DNA from: Streptomyces triculaminicus
Lineage (GTDB): Bacteria > Actinomycetota > Actinomycetes > Streptomycetales > Streptomycetaceae
Direction: 5' to 3'
DNA: 64,000 nt
Assembly (NCBI RefSeq): GCF_017349075.1
Contig: NZ_JAFMOF010000007.1
Coordinates: forward strand, 1-64,000
In this document: positions 26,530-35,509 of the stretch, piece after piece
How the letters are laid out: every line of letters begins with the position of its first letter
Position numbering within the stretch: the stretch's first letter is position 1
The notes under the pieces: generated by a model
Told to the model about the DNA's origin: nothing
The model's input: only the letters and a program-made list of their open reading frames with translations
Databases searched by the model: none
Position numbers and translations under genes: made by a program

Positions 26530-27297
26530 GCCGAAACGCGACGAAGCGCAGGCCGTCGACGGAGGCGAGCAGCCCGTTGCCCCAGAACTGGACGATCGGC
26601 ACCTGGGACTGGGCCTCGATCAGGGCGGCATTGGCCGCGGCGATGGTGTCCGCGCGCAGGTACTACTGGTCGACGTGGACCAGCCGCGAGCGGGTCAGTG
26701 CCTCGTGGCCCGGGTTGACCACCGGGGTCATGCCGATGTTGCACGCCTCGGAAACCAGGAGCGCGACGACCGAGGTCGTCAGGTCCTTCATGCGGGTCTT
26801 GCCGTCGCCCAGGTGCACGAAGGCGTCCAGGAAGCCGGTCCAGGAGTGCACCTCAAACAGCAGGTCCGGGAGGTCGATCTTCGGGAGCATCCTCTCCACC
26901 CGCTTGCGCAGCCAGCTCAGCGACTTGGGCACCCCTAGCGCCCCGAGCGCGTCCACATTGAGCTTGGCCCGCCCGTTGGGCTGCACCTCGATGCTGACCT
27001 TCGCATCCGCGCCGGCCTCTTCGAGGCGTTCGGCCATCTGCTTCCACGCCGCATCCAGCACCCGCACCAGCTCCGCCAGATGCTCCTCGACCGGACGGTC
27101 CAGGCTCAGACCGGCCAGCACGTCCTCGCGCACCGCCAGCCACGGCTTGCCGTCCAGCAGCCGGGCCCGCGGATTGGAGAAGCGATGCGAGGGGGAAGCG
27201 AAGATGTCGCGGCTCATCAACGCGCGGTACAGCTGCTCCAGCACGCACACCACGTAGGCGTCGCGGTCCACCGCGCCCTGCGGCAGGGACCTGCGCC
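26530..27297 (-). pseudogene. Tn3-family transposase fragment
   Basis: Minus-strand frames give LPQGAVDRDAYVVCVLEQLY, SHRFSNPRARLLDGKPWLAV, KIDLPDLLFEVHSWTGFLDA, VALLVSEACNIGMTPVVNPG, then after a TAG at 26663-26665, YLRADTIAAANAALIEAQSQ and VQFWGNGLLASVDGLRFV. These are ordered internal segments of Tn3 TnpA. Both ends are missing and the TAG replaces a residue between DQ and YLRA. Confidence 0.85.
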
Positions 27298-27581
27298 GGA
27301 TGCCGGGGCTCGACGTCTCCTGGCGGCTGCGGGTGGACATCGCCTCCCGGTCCCTGGTCTGTCTGACCCACGTCACCGAGGAGGGCGACGACGTCCTGCC
27401 GCACCTGTGGGACGTGGCCGAGACCGTTCCCCTGCCCGAGCACTGGTGGGACCTCCTCGACCGCGCCCAGCACGTCCTGGTCGCCGGACCGGTCAAGGAC
27501 GCCGCCGACGAGACGGTCCTGACGCAAGCGGCCCGCACCGGTGAGCTCCTGGCCGTCGTCGCACGTGTCTCTTTCGGGTGA
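27298..27581 (+). pseudogene. Hypothetical gene, 3' fragment
   Basis: The plus frame WRLRVDIASRSLVCLTHVTE...LPEHWWDLLDRAQHVLVAGP ends at 27581 with strong codon bias. The 5' part is replaced by the Tn3 fragment at about 27297. Family unknown. Confidence 0.45.
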
Positions 27582-27617
27582 GGGACATCGGGACGAGTCC
27601 CTGGTCAGCCTCTCGCA

Positions 27618-28058
27618 TGATCGCGCGGCTAGCCGGCGTCGGCCGCGCCGCCGTGGGCCAACTGGCGCCGCCACCACGTCGACTTCCCGCCCGCCGTCGG
27701 CGGTACGGAGGAAAGCCCCCGGTTCCAGCTCGCCGCCGCTGAGGACTGGCTGCGCATCCACGGCAAGATCTTCGAAGCTGAGCCGCCGCCGGAGCCGGCC
27801 ACGCTCGCCCTGGAGGGCGGGCGGACGATCACTCTGCACTTCCCCCGCCTGTCCCACTCCCCGTACGGCCAGGAGACGTTCGAGAAGCTCGGCGGGTTCA
27901 TCGACGCAGACGCGCCGGTGCGCTGGCCCCGCGACGATGTGCAGCGGGCCGACGTGCCCGGCCACCCGCCGTTCCAGGTGGACGGCGCCGATGTGGACAT
28001 CAGCTACGCCGCATCCCCGACGCACCGGCAACGTGAGCGGTGCGTCAGCAAGACGTGA
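27618..28058 (+). pseudogene. HTH-protein remnant resembling start of N6-DNA methylases
   Basis: MIARLAGVGRAAV, then after one extra base near 27656 NWRRHHVDFPPAVGGTEESP and FQLAAAEDWLRIHGKIFEAE. This is the DNA-binding N-terminus seen on some Streptomyces N-6 adenine methylases. The rest (ITLHFPRLSHSPYGQETFEK) is not recognised. No methylase catalytic motif follows. Confidence 0.5.
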
Positions 28059-28231
28059 GCGAAGCGTCAGCGGGGAATGGGAGTCTGATTTCTCTGTGCC
28101 AGATTGGCAGCTCACATCGGTACCTGCCAATCTCATGCACGCCGCAAGGAAACAGCTGGGACGGGAATCCTTCCGCGCCTGCCCTCCGATGCCGACCCGT
28201 GTTCTATTGATACGCATCTGAAGGTGGAGGC

Positions 28232-28357
28232 ATGAAGTATAAAACCGCCAGGGAGAAGACGGCCCCGGGCTCTCGCTCGCCCTTTCCGGGCCCCTGCTCG
28301 TATTGCCGAACCTGGCACGCCGAAGGGGATCCGGTTTCCACGCCCAGTGAAGGATAG
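28232..28357 (+). CDS. Short frame upstream of the CdtB-like gene
   Basis: A 41-codon frame (MKYKTAREKTAPGSRSPF...CSYCRTWHAEGD) with a very good ribosome-binding site (AAGGTGGAGG, two bases before ATG), ending 30 bp before the toxin TTG. It has no signal peptide and two cysteines in CSYC. It could be a leader peptide or a small partner of the toxin. Confidence 0.4.
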   Translation: MKYKTAREKTAPGSRSPFPGPCSYCRTWHAEGDPVSTPSEG

Positions 28358-28387
28358 TCTAGTGCGGGATTTCTGGAGGGACTGGAT

Positions 28388-29632
28388 TTGAGAACGACTG
28401 GATTGTTTTACATGCAAAAAAATACGAGAATTGTTGCCCTATTGGCAGCGTTCACAATGATCATCGGTGCGTTTGTGGGGTTGCCGACTTCTCCAGCGTA
28501 CGCCGCAGACCTGAAGCCAGAGCAGATCAAGATGGCCACCTATAATTCTCAGGGTGCCAGGTGGACCGAGGTCGAGGTACTCAGCAGGGAAAACAGCATT
28601 GTCGCGGTGCAGGAGGCCGGAGCCGATCCCCGTCTGATGATGGTGCACCAAAACGACTACCAGATCCACGGATTCACGGTCAGACATTACCTCTGGCGGA
28701 CAGGGCGGGGGGACCGGCACGTTTACTACCTGAATCCGTTCTCGGACGGTCGGGTCAACCTGGCAATGGTTACGCACCAGGCTGCCGATAACGTCCTGGT
28801 CGCTCCGGGACTCACCTCCGGGCGCGTCAGGGGTCGCCCTGCGCTGGGCCTGGTCTTCGGCACCAATGCCTACTTCAACCTGCACGCGCTCGCCAGCGGG
28901 GGTGGGGACGTTGCGGTGTTGCTGGACAGCATTCGGACCGAGGCGTCGATAGCTCATGTCTCGGCGTGGCATGCAATGGGCGACTTCAACCGGAGCCCGG
29001 ATGAGGATTCGTTCGAAAGAGTGCTCCGTGACCTCCATGCGCATGTCTATCGCAGCGGAAACCCTACGCACCAAAGGGGTAACGAACTGGACTACCTGGT
29101 TTCATCGCAGGATATCGGAGGTAATTACTCCGCCGAACGGATGGGCGGCAGGGGGTCGGACCATTATCCAGTGCAGTTTTCTGCTCGCAGGTCCTCGGAC
29201 GCCGTTGCTGTGACCAGCATCAGTAATAACGGACGCGTATTGGATGTGGCTGGCCAGTCAAGTACCAACGGAACACATATCATCACCTACGATGACCATC
29301 ACGGCGGGAATCAGCAGTGGCGAATCGGTCAGGGCTCAGTATCCAGGTCGATGAAGTTCGTCAACAAGCAGACCGGCAAGTGCATTGACGCTTATGGCGG
29401 GCCCGATGCCGTAAGCGGTACTTACCTCAACGAATGGGACTGCCAGGGACAGAAGACCCAAGACTGGCGACCCGTCCCCGACCCTGTCCAGGTAGGCGTC
29501 TACTCGTACGTGCATCTCGCCACCGGCTTGTGCATGGACGTACTGAACTACGCGATGAGCAACGGTGCCTGGCTCGGCCTGTACAAGTGCAGCGGAGCCC
29601 CGAACCAGAAGTTTCTGCTTCAGTGGCGCTGA
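28388..29632 (+). CDS. Secreted CdtB-like nuclease fused to ricin-type lectin
   Basis: 414 residues from TTG 28388, with GGAGGG seven bases upstream. A signal peptide ends near SPAYA (residue 39). Residues about 45-265 are cytolethal distending toxin B: Glu76 in VQEAG, His166 in NLHALASGGGD, Asp199/Asn201 in MGDFNRS, and Asp258-His259 in GSDHYPV. All key DNase-I-fold catalytic residues are kept. Residues about 275-414 are a beta-trefoil with QxW-type motifs (NQQW, TQDW, NQKF...QW). Classical CDT needs separate CdtA and CdtC lectins; here one lectin is fused. Base composition is less GC-rich than neighbours, suggesting transfer. ATG 28412 is an alternative start. Confidence 0.9.
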   Translation: MRTTGLFYMQKNTRIVALLAAFTMIIGAFVGLPTSPAYAADLKPEQIKMATYNSQGARWTEVEVLSRENSIVAVQEAGADPRLMMVHQNDYQIHGFTVRHYLWRTGRGDRHVYYLNPFSDGRVNLAMVTHQAADNVLVAPGLTSGRVRGRPALGLVFGTNAYFNLHALASGGGDVAVLLDSIRTEASIAHVSAWHAMGDFNRSPDEDSFERVLRDLHAHVYRSGNPTHQRGNELDYLVSSQDIGGNYSAERMGGRGSDHYPVQFSARRSSDAVAVTSISNNGRVLDVAGQSSTNGTHIITYDDHHGGNQQWRIGQGSVSRSMKFVNKQTGKCIDAYGGPDAVSGTYLNEWDCQGQKTQDWRPVPDPVQVGVYSYVHLATGLCMDVLNYAMSNGAWLGLYKCSGAPNQKFLLQWR

Positions 29633-30089
29633 CCGTGGCGTTCAGCACCGAGTCGGCGTAGCGGGCCGAAGTAGGAGTCGGGCTCGCGCAGGACCTGCCG
29701 CAGGCCTGGTGCGCGGTCGGCGAGCAGATCAAGCAGGGCAGGGTAGTTGACCAACGAGGCCCCCGAGCAGCGAGATTGAGACGTCAGACATCTCGATCAA
29801 CAGCACGGGGGCCTCGCGCGTTCCGTCTCACCGCCCGTCGCTCGATCGGCGGACAACTCGAAGAAGCTCAGTGCAGGAAGCTCGGGGTAGTGCTGGGCGT
29901 TGCCGGATTCATGCACCTCGGGCCGAGCCGCGTCCGCGAGCGCTGACGTCCTGCCGATCGAGTGAACCAACCCCTGGTTGCAGGCCCCGGTGTCCTAGCC
30001 CAGACACCAGCTGCAAGGTAGCGAGACTTGCAGTCGAGTGTCCGTGGTGGCGCCTGTGTCCTTCGACGGCTGGGCGTTATGCCTGCGGC
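29633..30089. other. Region without a supported gene
   Basis: A minus-strand fragment (ALLDLLADRAPGLRQVLREP) may be the remains of a gene. The main feature is the large hairpin listed next. Confidence 0.4.
29756..29815. terminator. Large two-stage hairpin
   Basis: GAGGCCCCCG (29756-29765) pairs with CGGGGGCCTC (29806-29815). Inside the loop CGAGAT and ATCTCG also pair. It could be a bidirectional terminator after the toxin gene or the fold-back end of a lost insertion element. Confidence 0.4.
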
Positions 30090-30587
30090 ATGGCTACCTC
30101 CTCACAGTGGCCGCGGGCCCGGGGCTGGGAGGTCGAGGACCAGTTCACGGACTGGTGCGCCACCCGGCTGCGCAAGCGCGTCGACGCGCACGAAGAACTG
30201 CTCACCGGTGAGCAGCTGTTCCGCTACGGCTCGCACAAGGAGTACGACCCGCCCGGCCGCGGCGCCCCCGAAGAGGGTGGTCCAGCCGTAGATCAGCCGG
30301 CGTCAGGAGCGGAATCGGGCGCGGGTGGTCCAGGCGTGGGCCAGGATCCGTCAGAGGCGGTGCCGTCGGCGGCCGGTCTGGACGTAGACCACCCGCCGGG
30401 CGTGGAGGACGCGGTGGCCGGCGTGCTCGCCGCCAGAGCCGCCGAGGCGCGATGGCTCGAGCTGCTCGGGGTGGCACTGCGGGCGGAGGACGCGCCAGGC
30501 AAGCGGCGGGAACCCGCGCGGCGGGCGGCGCCGGCGATGTCGCGCACCCTGGTGCTGCGCGAGCTCGGCACGTCCAGCGGGGCGTAG
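30090..30587 (+). CDS. Hypothetical protein, doubtful
   Basis: 165 codons. The first 55 look protein-like (EDQFTDWCATRLRKRVDAHE, GEQLFRYGSHKEYD). The rest is low-complexity Gly/Ala/Pro and could be out of frame. No family recognised. Confidence 0.3.
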   Translation: MATSSQWPRARGWEVEDQFTDWCATRLRKRVDAHEELLTGEQLFRYGSHKEYDPPGRGAPEEGGPAVDQPASGAESGAGGPGVGQDPSEAVPSAAGLDVDHPPGVEDAVAGVLAARAAEARWLELLGVALRAEDAPGKRREPARRAAPAMSRTLVLRELGTSSGA

Positions 30588-30650
30588 AGCCCGGTGGTCG
30601 GCTTCGCTCGCCGGGGGCTGGGTGTCGGAGGCGGGCCGTAGGGTCGGCTC

Positions 30651-31397
30651 GTGATCGCCCCAAACGGCACATCAGATTCTCCGCAGGCACCGGGCCTTCC
30701 TGATCCCGAGACTGTCCTGCGCGAGGCGGACTGGGAAAGCCTGTGGCATTCCCAGGGCTCTGCCGTGGCGATACCGGACGCCTTGCGCGCGCTGCTCGAC
30801 GCCGACCCCGCAGTCCAGGCCCGCGTCATGGACGAGGATCTGGCTCCTCTTCGGCTTGAAACCTTCATCTATCCCGCCGCCGTGCCAGCCGCCCAATACA
30901 TGGCCGCGATCCTCCCCGATCCGCGCATCGCAGCCATCGGCGTGTACCGGCACGCGGTCGACGAATACCGGCAGCACCCGCTGCGCGCCATGCTGCTCAT
31001 CTGGCTGGGGTATCTCCTCAGCCACACCGACGATAACGTCAAAGCCCGCGAGGAATTCGGAGGTAATCCTTCGCCAGATGAGGAAACCCTGTTCGCGCTC
31101 CGCCCGGCGTTCTACCAACAAGTCGCCGCGTTTCTCCACGACGATGAACACGAAGTGCGATACGCCGCCCTTTTCGCGGCCATTCCTCTCGCCGAGGCCC
31201 CTGGACTCACCCGCCACCAAACGGAACTCGCCGGCTGCGCCCGGCGCCTCCTGGCCACCGAGGAAGACACCTACCGTCGCGTGCGCGTTCTCAACGGCCT
31301 CATGGCCTGGGGCCATGACACCGCGGGCCTGGAGACCGATGACGACCGCCGTCTGCGCACCTTGCTGAACTCGATCACCACCGAGCCCTCGTTCTAA
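30651..31397 (+). CDS. HEAT-like helical hypothetical protein
   Basis: 248 residues, almost entirely helical with repeating pairs (PLRAMLLIWLGYLLSHTDDN, EVRYAALFAAIPLAEAPGLT). This fits HEAT-type repeats, which Streptomyces often uses in immunity or scaffolding proteins. GTG start. No signal or membrane segment. Confidence 0.6.
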   Translation: MIAPNGTSDSPQAPGLPDPETVLREADWESLWHSQGSAVAIPDALRALLDADPAVQARVMDEDLAPLRLETFIYPAAVPAAQYMAAILPDPRIAAIGVYRHAVDEYRQHPLRAMLLIWLGYLLSHTDDNVKAREEFGGNPSPDEETLFALRPAFYQQVAAFLHDDEHEVRYAALFAAIPLAEAPGLTRHQTELAGCARRLLATEEDTYRRVRVLNGLMAWGHDTAGLETDDDRRLRTLLNSITTEPSF

Positions 31398-31496
31398 AGG
31401 GCCCGTCCCTCTGTCCGGGTGACGCGCTGCCGCGATATCAGCGGGGCGGCCATGTTGCGTCGGCGCCCGGCGGCCTCGCGGCGGTATGCCTGCGGG

Positions 31497-31922
31497 GTGA
31501 CAGTCCATTCACAGATGTTCCGCCGCGAGATGGGCGGCCGTATTTTCGCGGAGTTCAGGGATCGCGCCTGCTGGCCTTCCGGCCTCGGGGCGGCCGCCTG
31601 GGTGTTGTGCGCCTTTTACGATCAGATGGAGCTTCGGAAGTTCTGCATCCTGATGGGCATCGCGGAAAAGGTTCCGCCGGAATCAGAGAAGGCATCCGGG
31701 GATCAGGAAGGGGATCTTCTGCTGGCCCGGGCCTTCCTTGAAGCTGCCCGTCAGACGCTCAGCGGAATTGCATTCGGCGTTCTGGTCAAGTATGCCAAAG
31801 AAGCCCTGGAGGTCGTTGTGAAGGAAGAGCAGCGACAGATTCAGTGGCGGTTGCGGGCCAGGGCCCTGCGCGAGCAAGGGCTGGTGGACGCCGCGCAACT
31901 GGAAGGAATTTTGGCACCGTGA
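31497..31922 (+). CDS. Hypothetical helical protein
   Basis: About 141 residues from GTG 31497 (an upstream start at 31419 is possible). Helical, with a charged C-terminal half (KYAKEALEVVVKEEQRQIQW). Its TGA overlaps the GTG of the endonuclease gene, so the two are probably coupled. Family unknown. Confidence 0.5.
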   Translation: MTVHSQMFRREMGGRIFAEFRDRACWPSGLGAAAWVLCAFYDQMELRKFCILMGIAEKVPPESEKASGDQEGDLLLARAFLEAARQTLSGIAFGVLVKYAKEALEVVVKEEQRQIQWRLRARALREQGLVDAAQLEGILAP

Positions 31923-32686
31923 GCAGGAAGAGCAGCGCGCAACGATCGGAGTTGCGGTGGGTCTGCCAGAACGTCATTTCCGAGAGATGGCCGGGGCGTC
32001 TGTGCAGTTTTCCCGGGATCGGCGGCCCGGACAAGCCCGGTCCGGTGAATTGCGTGCGTCACCGGACGGATGAGGAGCGGGCCCGCCACGGTTCGGCGAC
32101 ACCGGGCCCGGGCGATAACTACAACCTCCTGGATGAGGGATGGATGCTTCCCGAAGAACCGGCCTGCTGGTCGTGGGAGGTCCCGCCCGATCCGGTGGAA
32201 ACCCTGGTGGCCGGGTACCGGGCCGAGTTCCGGATGGGGGAGGCACTGGCGAGGATGCTCGGCGCGGGCGGTGATCCGGAATTCCGGGGCGAAATGGCGC
32301 TGAATTTCTGGCAGGACGGCTGCTGTGCGGTGTGCAGCCGCCGGGACACTCTGGTCACCGACCACTGCCATACCAGCGGGCTCGTCCGCGGGCTGCTGTG
32401 CAAGTCCTGCAATGTGAAGGAAGGCCACCACTTCAGCGGCGGGGCAGTGTTCCGGCACTACCGGCAGCGCCCGGCGACGGTGCTGCTCGGCGTCCGGCTG
32501 CGCTACTACAACTCCGTCACCGGCTTCGCCGAGCCACTGCCGCCCCGCTACCGCCGCAGCGTGACCCCGTGGTGGGAGCAGCTGCCGCCCCCGCCGGAGG
32601 AATCTGGCACTGAAGAGGCCGAGACGTGCCGCACGGCACCGCAGGTCAGGCGGGGCCCGTCCAGGCCGCGTCCAGGGCCTCGGTGA
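31919..32686 (+). CDS. Recombination endonuclease VII-like HNH protein
   Basis: 255 residues. The core CAVCSRRDTLVTDHCHTSGL followed by VRGLLCKSCN has two Cys pairs for zinc and the DHCH catalytic motif of the phage T4 endonuclease VII group, which resolves branched DNA. It is longer than the usual ~150 residues because of an N-terminal extension. It is coupled to the preceding gene by a GTGA overlap. Confidence 0.75.
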   Translation: MSRKSSAQRSELRWVCQNVISERWPGRLCSFPGIGGPDKPGPVNCVRHRTDEERARHGSATPGPGDNYNLLDEGWMLPEEPACWSWEVPPDPVETLVAGYRAEFRMGEALARMLGAGGDPEFRGEMALNFWQDGCCAVCSRRDTLVTDHCHTSGLVRGLLCKSCNVKEGHHFSGGAVFRHYRQRPATVLLGVRLRYYNSVTGFAEPLPPRYRRSVTPWWEQLPPPPEESGTEEAETCRTAPQVRRGPSRPRPGPR

Positions 32687-32695
32687 GAGGACGCC

Positions 32696-33283
32696 ATGTC
32701 AGCTACTGAAGCCGAGTTCGCCCGCGTGCTCGCTGCGGTCATCCCCCTCGTGCTGCTCGCCGCCGTCGTCGAAGGCCGAGGCCCCGGGCAAGCCCGTCAG
32801 AGCCTTGATGCGCGTGGCTGGCGGATCGTTTGGCCCTTCCTCAGCTCCGTTCTCGTGCTGACTTTCCTCGCGTTCCTTGAGGTAGCGGTGCTTCTCGCGG
32901 CGGCGGACCAGGTGGGGCCGTGCGTGAGTTGGCTGGCAGGCCCCCCTGGGGCGATTGGCGTGGGCATCATCATCGTCCTCACCGCACGCCTCGCTGCCGA
33001 AAACCTGGCTGCCGACAAATCCAATTCTCTCGATGCATTTAGCACCGCCCAATTTCATGAGATGGGAGCCGTCCTCTTGACGCTTTCCATTACCGCAGGC
33101 GTGTCGTGCATCATCGGTTATTGGCCGCCATCCACCGTCCAATGCAAGTCGCCCTGGCTGGATCAGGAATGCCTCGTTCTGTACGCGGCCCTCCTTGTCG
33201 GGTGGCGCATCTTCCAGCACATCAGATACTGGCCACGGCGAATGGACAAGCCTCCAGTGAATCCTGGAGACCACGGAGGCTGA
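32696..33283 (+). CDS. Polytopic membrane protein
   Basis: 195 residues with hydrophobic segments at about 10-25, 45-70, 80-98, 120-140 and 155-175. No motif recognised. It begins ten bases after the endonuclease gene, so the three genes 31497-33283 look like one unit. Confidence 0.6.
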   Translation: MSATEAEFARVLAAVIPLVLLAAVVEGRGPGQARQSLDARGWRIVWPFLSSVLVLTFLAFLEVAVLLAAADQVGPCVSWLAGPPGAIGVGIIIVLTARLAAENLAADKSNSLDAFSTAQFHEMGAVLLTLSITAGVSCIIGYWPPSTVQCKSPWLDQECLVLYAALLVGWRIFQHIRYWPRRMDKPPVNPGDHGG

Positions 33284-33360
33284 TCAGCTCCCGTTGGCCA
33301 CCGAGGCCGAAGCCGGGTCCGGCGACGCCGGCACGCAACGGACTTCCAAGGGGAGCCGGG

Positions 33361-33561
33361 ATGAAGATGCCCAAACATCCATTTTCGCCCGAGACCGCCA
33401 GAAAAGGTGGCCTGCAAAATGACCCCTCTCGCAGCCGAACGCGCGCGGCCCGGTGTGATCGAGTCCGGGCGGCCCCGGGAGCCCGCCAGCGGGCCGCACA
33501 GCGGTTCCGACCCCCTGGCGGGGCATCAGAATCGCGCCCCGCACCAGTTACTGACGAGTAG
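33361..33561 (+). CDS. Small basic protein, uncertain
   Basis: 66 codons (KMPKHPFSPETARKGGLQND..., then Arg-rich). The GGGGAG seven bases before ATG supports translation. It could be a small DNA-binding partner of the recombinase, or a non-coding stretch. Confidence 0.35.
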   Translation: MKMPKHPFSPETARKGGLQNDPSRSRTRAARCDRVRAAPGARQRAAQRFRPPGGASESRPAPVTDE

Positions 33562-33640
33562 CCGGGTATTCTGCCTGGAATAACCGCCAACTCGCCGGAC
33601 GGCGAAATCGCGGCGTGGACATGCCACTTCCGGGGGTTGT

Positions 33641-34954
33641 GTGAGCCGGCAGGACGAAGACGAGCAGACGAACGAGACGGGCCGTCCCGTCAGCGCCGGG
33701 GAACCGGCCGTCCCCCTCCAGCGCCTCGAGGTGACCGGGGCTACCGACGGCGACATCATCGACGCGGAACTCGTCCCGGCCGACCCGTCACTGCCCGCCG
33801 CGACGCCGGACGGCATCGCGGGTGCCGGACCGCGGTACCTCGTCACCCAGCACACCATGCTCGGCCCCGGCCAGCTGCCCCCGCTCGCCGACGCCCGCCC
33901 GCCGTGGACGGATGCCGACTTCCGGCTGTCCGAGGAGGACGTGGCGGACCTGGAGGAAGAGGACCTCGCGGAGAACACCCGCATCAACCGCGACTCCACG
34001 GTCCGGGCGTTCGAAGCGTGGTGCGCGACGCAGGACCCGCCGCGGCTGGCGTATCCGTGCACGACCGCCACCTACACCGCCTACGGTCTCCACCTCATCC
34101 GGCGTGGAAAAGCCGGGGAGTTCAAGCCGGATTCGGTCGGGCAGTACATGTCCCGGATCTACAACTGGCAGCCCGTCGACCTGCGCCCCGACCCGTCCCG
34201 CATCAAGGGCCGCATCCGCGCATGGAAGAAGACCTGGACCCAGGCCGGCGGCACCGTCGACCGCTCCGCCGCGGTCACCCTCGAGTACAACCTCCGCATC
34301 ATCGCCGCCATCGACGAGTCCACGAACATCGGCAAACGCGACGCCTTCCTCGCTGCCCTCGCCTACTCCAACCTCCACCGCGAGATGGAGCTCGCCGACC
34401 AGCTCAACAAGCGGATCAGGGTCTACGACACCGGGCTGCTCGTCACCACCGCCGTCTCCAAGACCGACCAGGCCGGCCGGGGATCCAGCCGCTTCATCGA
34501 GGACCGCGAAGACCTCCAGCTCGTCCGCCGCGCCCGCGCCTGGCGCGCCGTACTCAAGGACCTCGGCGCCGCCGGCCCGGACGATCCGCTCTTCAGAGCG
34601 CTGACCCGCGGAGGCAACCTCGTGACGTACCCGGCCGACCGCAAGCGCGGCAACCGGATGCGGCCCGGCTCGCTCAACGAGCGTCTGCAGCACCTCGCCG
34701 AACAGGCAGGCGTGCCGTACATCGACGACAAGAAGGTAACCAGCCACTCCTGGCGCGCCGGCGCCAACACCGACCTCGCCGAAGCAGGCGTCCCCCTCGC
34801 CGAGCGCAACATCGCCGGCCGCTGGGCCGACGGCTCCCACACCGCCGACACCGTCTACGACCGCCGCCACGGAGTCGGCAAGCGAGACCCGCTCCAGCAG
34901 GTGCCGCTGTACGGCAGCCAGGCCAAAATGCCCCGTTTCATCCCGGAAACGTGA
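33641..34954 (+). CDS. Tyrosine recombinase / integrase
   Basis: 437 residues. The N-terminal SAM-like domain (about 105-205) includes TRINRDSTVRAFEAWC. The catalytic set is Arg247 (NLHREMELADQ), Lys274 (SKTDQ), His369-x-x-Arg372 (SHSWRAG), Trp395 (GRW) and Tyr406 (VYDRR), complete for strand cleavage. The acidic ~100-residue N-terminal extension is unusual. It probably moves or resolves part of this accessory region. No flanking tRNA gene or att repeat is visible. Confidence 0.85.
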   Translation: MSRQDEDEQTNETGRPVSAGEPAVPLQRLEVTGATDGDIIDAELVPADPSLPAATPDGIAGAGPRYLVTQHTMLGPGQLPPLADARPPWTDADFRLSEEDVADLEEEDLAENTRINRDSTVRAFEAWCATQDPPRLAYPCTTATYTAYGLHLIRRGKAGEFKPDSVGQYMSRIYNWQPVDLRPDPSRIKGRIRAWKKTWTQAGGTVDRSAAVTLEYNLRIIAAIDESTNIGKRDAFLAALAYSNLHREMELADQLNKRIRVYDTGLLVTTAVSKTDQAGRGSSRFIEDREDLQLVRRARAWRAVLKDLGAAGPDDPLFRALTRGGNLVTYPADRKRGNRMRPGSLNERLQHLAEQAGVPYIDDKKVTSHSWRAGANTDLAEAGVPLAERNIAGRWADGSHTADTVYDRRHGVGKRDPLQQVPLYGSQAKMPRFIPET

Positions 34955-35187
34955 GCCTATCCGGAATCCATCGCGATGGCCGCTTTCTCCCCCATCGACA
35001 GCTCATTTATGTCCCGTCTCGGCGAACCTGCTCCGGTGTCACGGAATCTGCACCGGCTCGCGAACATGGGCCAGGTTCGGTGACACCGGCCGCGCGGTCG
35101 ACGCGAGCTGGGGGGCCAGAGCAGCGTCGCTTGTGGGGGAGAACCGCCGGAACGGAGCAGATGAAGTAAGACGGGCTGGCAGGCCAC
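34955..35187. other. Intergenic, nothing supported
   Basis: No credible gene. The stretch separates the recombinase from the toxin-antitoxin pair and includes minus-strand codons ending in NELSMGEKAAIAMDSG, a motif partly shared with 49345-49403. Confidence 0.35.
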
Positions 35188-35204
35188 CGGTATCACTGGT
35201 ACCG
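35188..35204. promoter_or_regulatory. Possible antitoxin operator
   Basis: CGGTA and TACCG form an inverted repeat with seven bases between, nine bases upstream of the antitoxin ATG. Ribbon-helix-helix antitoxins often autorepress at such sites. There is no clear ribosome-binding site, so the transcript may be nearly leaderless. Confidence 0.35.
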
Positions 35205-35212
35205 TCGATATC

Positions 35213-35509
35213 ATGGCAGATCCGAAGGCTATGAGCTTGCGTTTTCCTGACCCGGAGCAGCGTGCAGCTATCGCGGCTGCCGCGAAGGAAGCCGGGGTGA
35301 GCATGCAGGAATACATCCTCTCGGCTGCTTACGAGCGCGCTACGGCGGTCGAGGCGAGGTTCCTGGAAGCTTTCAAGGCCTCGGTCAGCCGCAGTAACGA
35401 GGCCTTCACCACTGAGCCGGGGGCGTCCGATCCGACTCCTGAGCAGCGTGCCGCCGAGCAGCAGGCCCACAGCACCCTTGAGACTGAGGGACAGGGTCGC
35501 GCCGCGTGA
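35213..35509 (+). CDS. Ribbon-helix-helix antitoxin
   Basis: 98 residues. The N-terminus MSLRFPDPEQRAAIAAAAKE plus AGVSMQEYILSAAYERA is a ribbon-helix-helix DNA-binding fold, and the tail (SVSRSNEAFTTEPG) would wrap the toxin. It is translationally coupled to the Doc-like gene (stop TGA within GTGA). Confidence 0.75.
   Translation: MADPKAMSLRFPDPEQRAAIAAAAKEAGVSMQEYILSAAYERATAVEARFLEAFKASVSRSNEAFTTEPGASDPTPEQRAAEQQAHSTLETEGQGRAA

Noticed and set aside
33788..34870. 360-codon minus-strand frame
   Set aside because: It is antisense to the tyrosine recombinase with a full catalytic set.
33641..34954. Attachment sites for the recombinase
   Set aside because: No direct repeat flanking the gene could be found by eye within the window.
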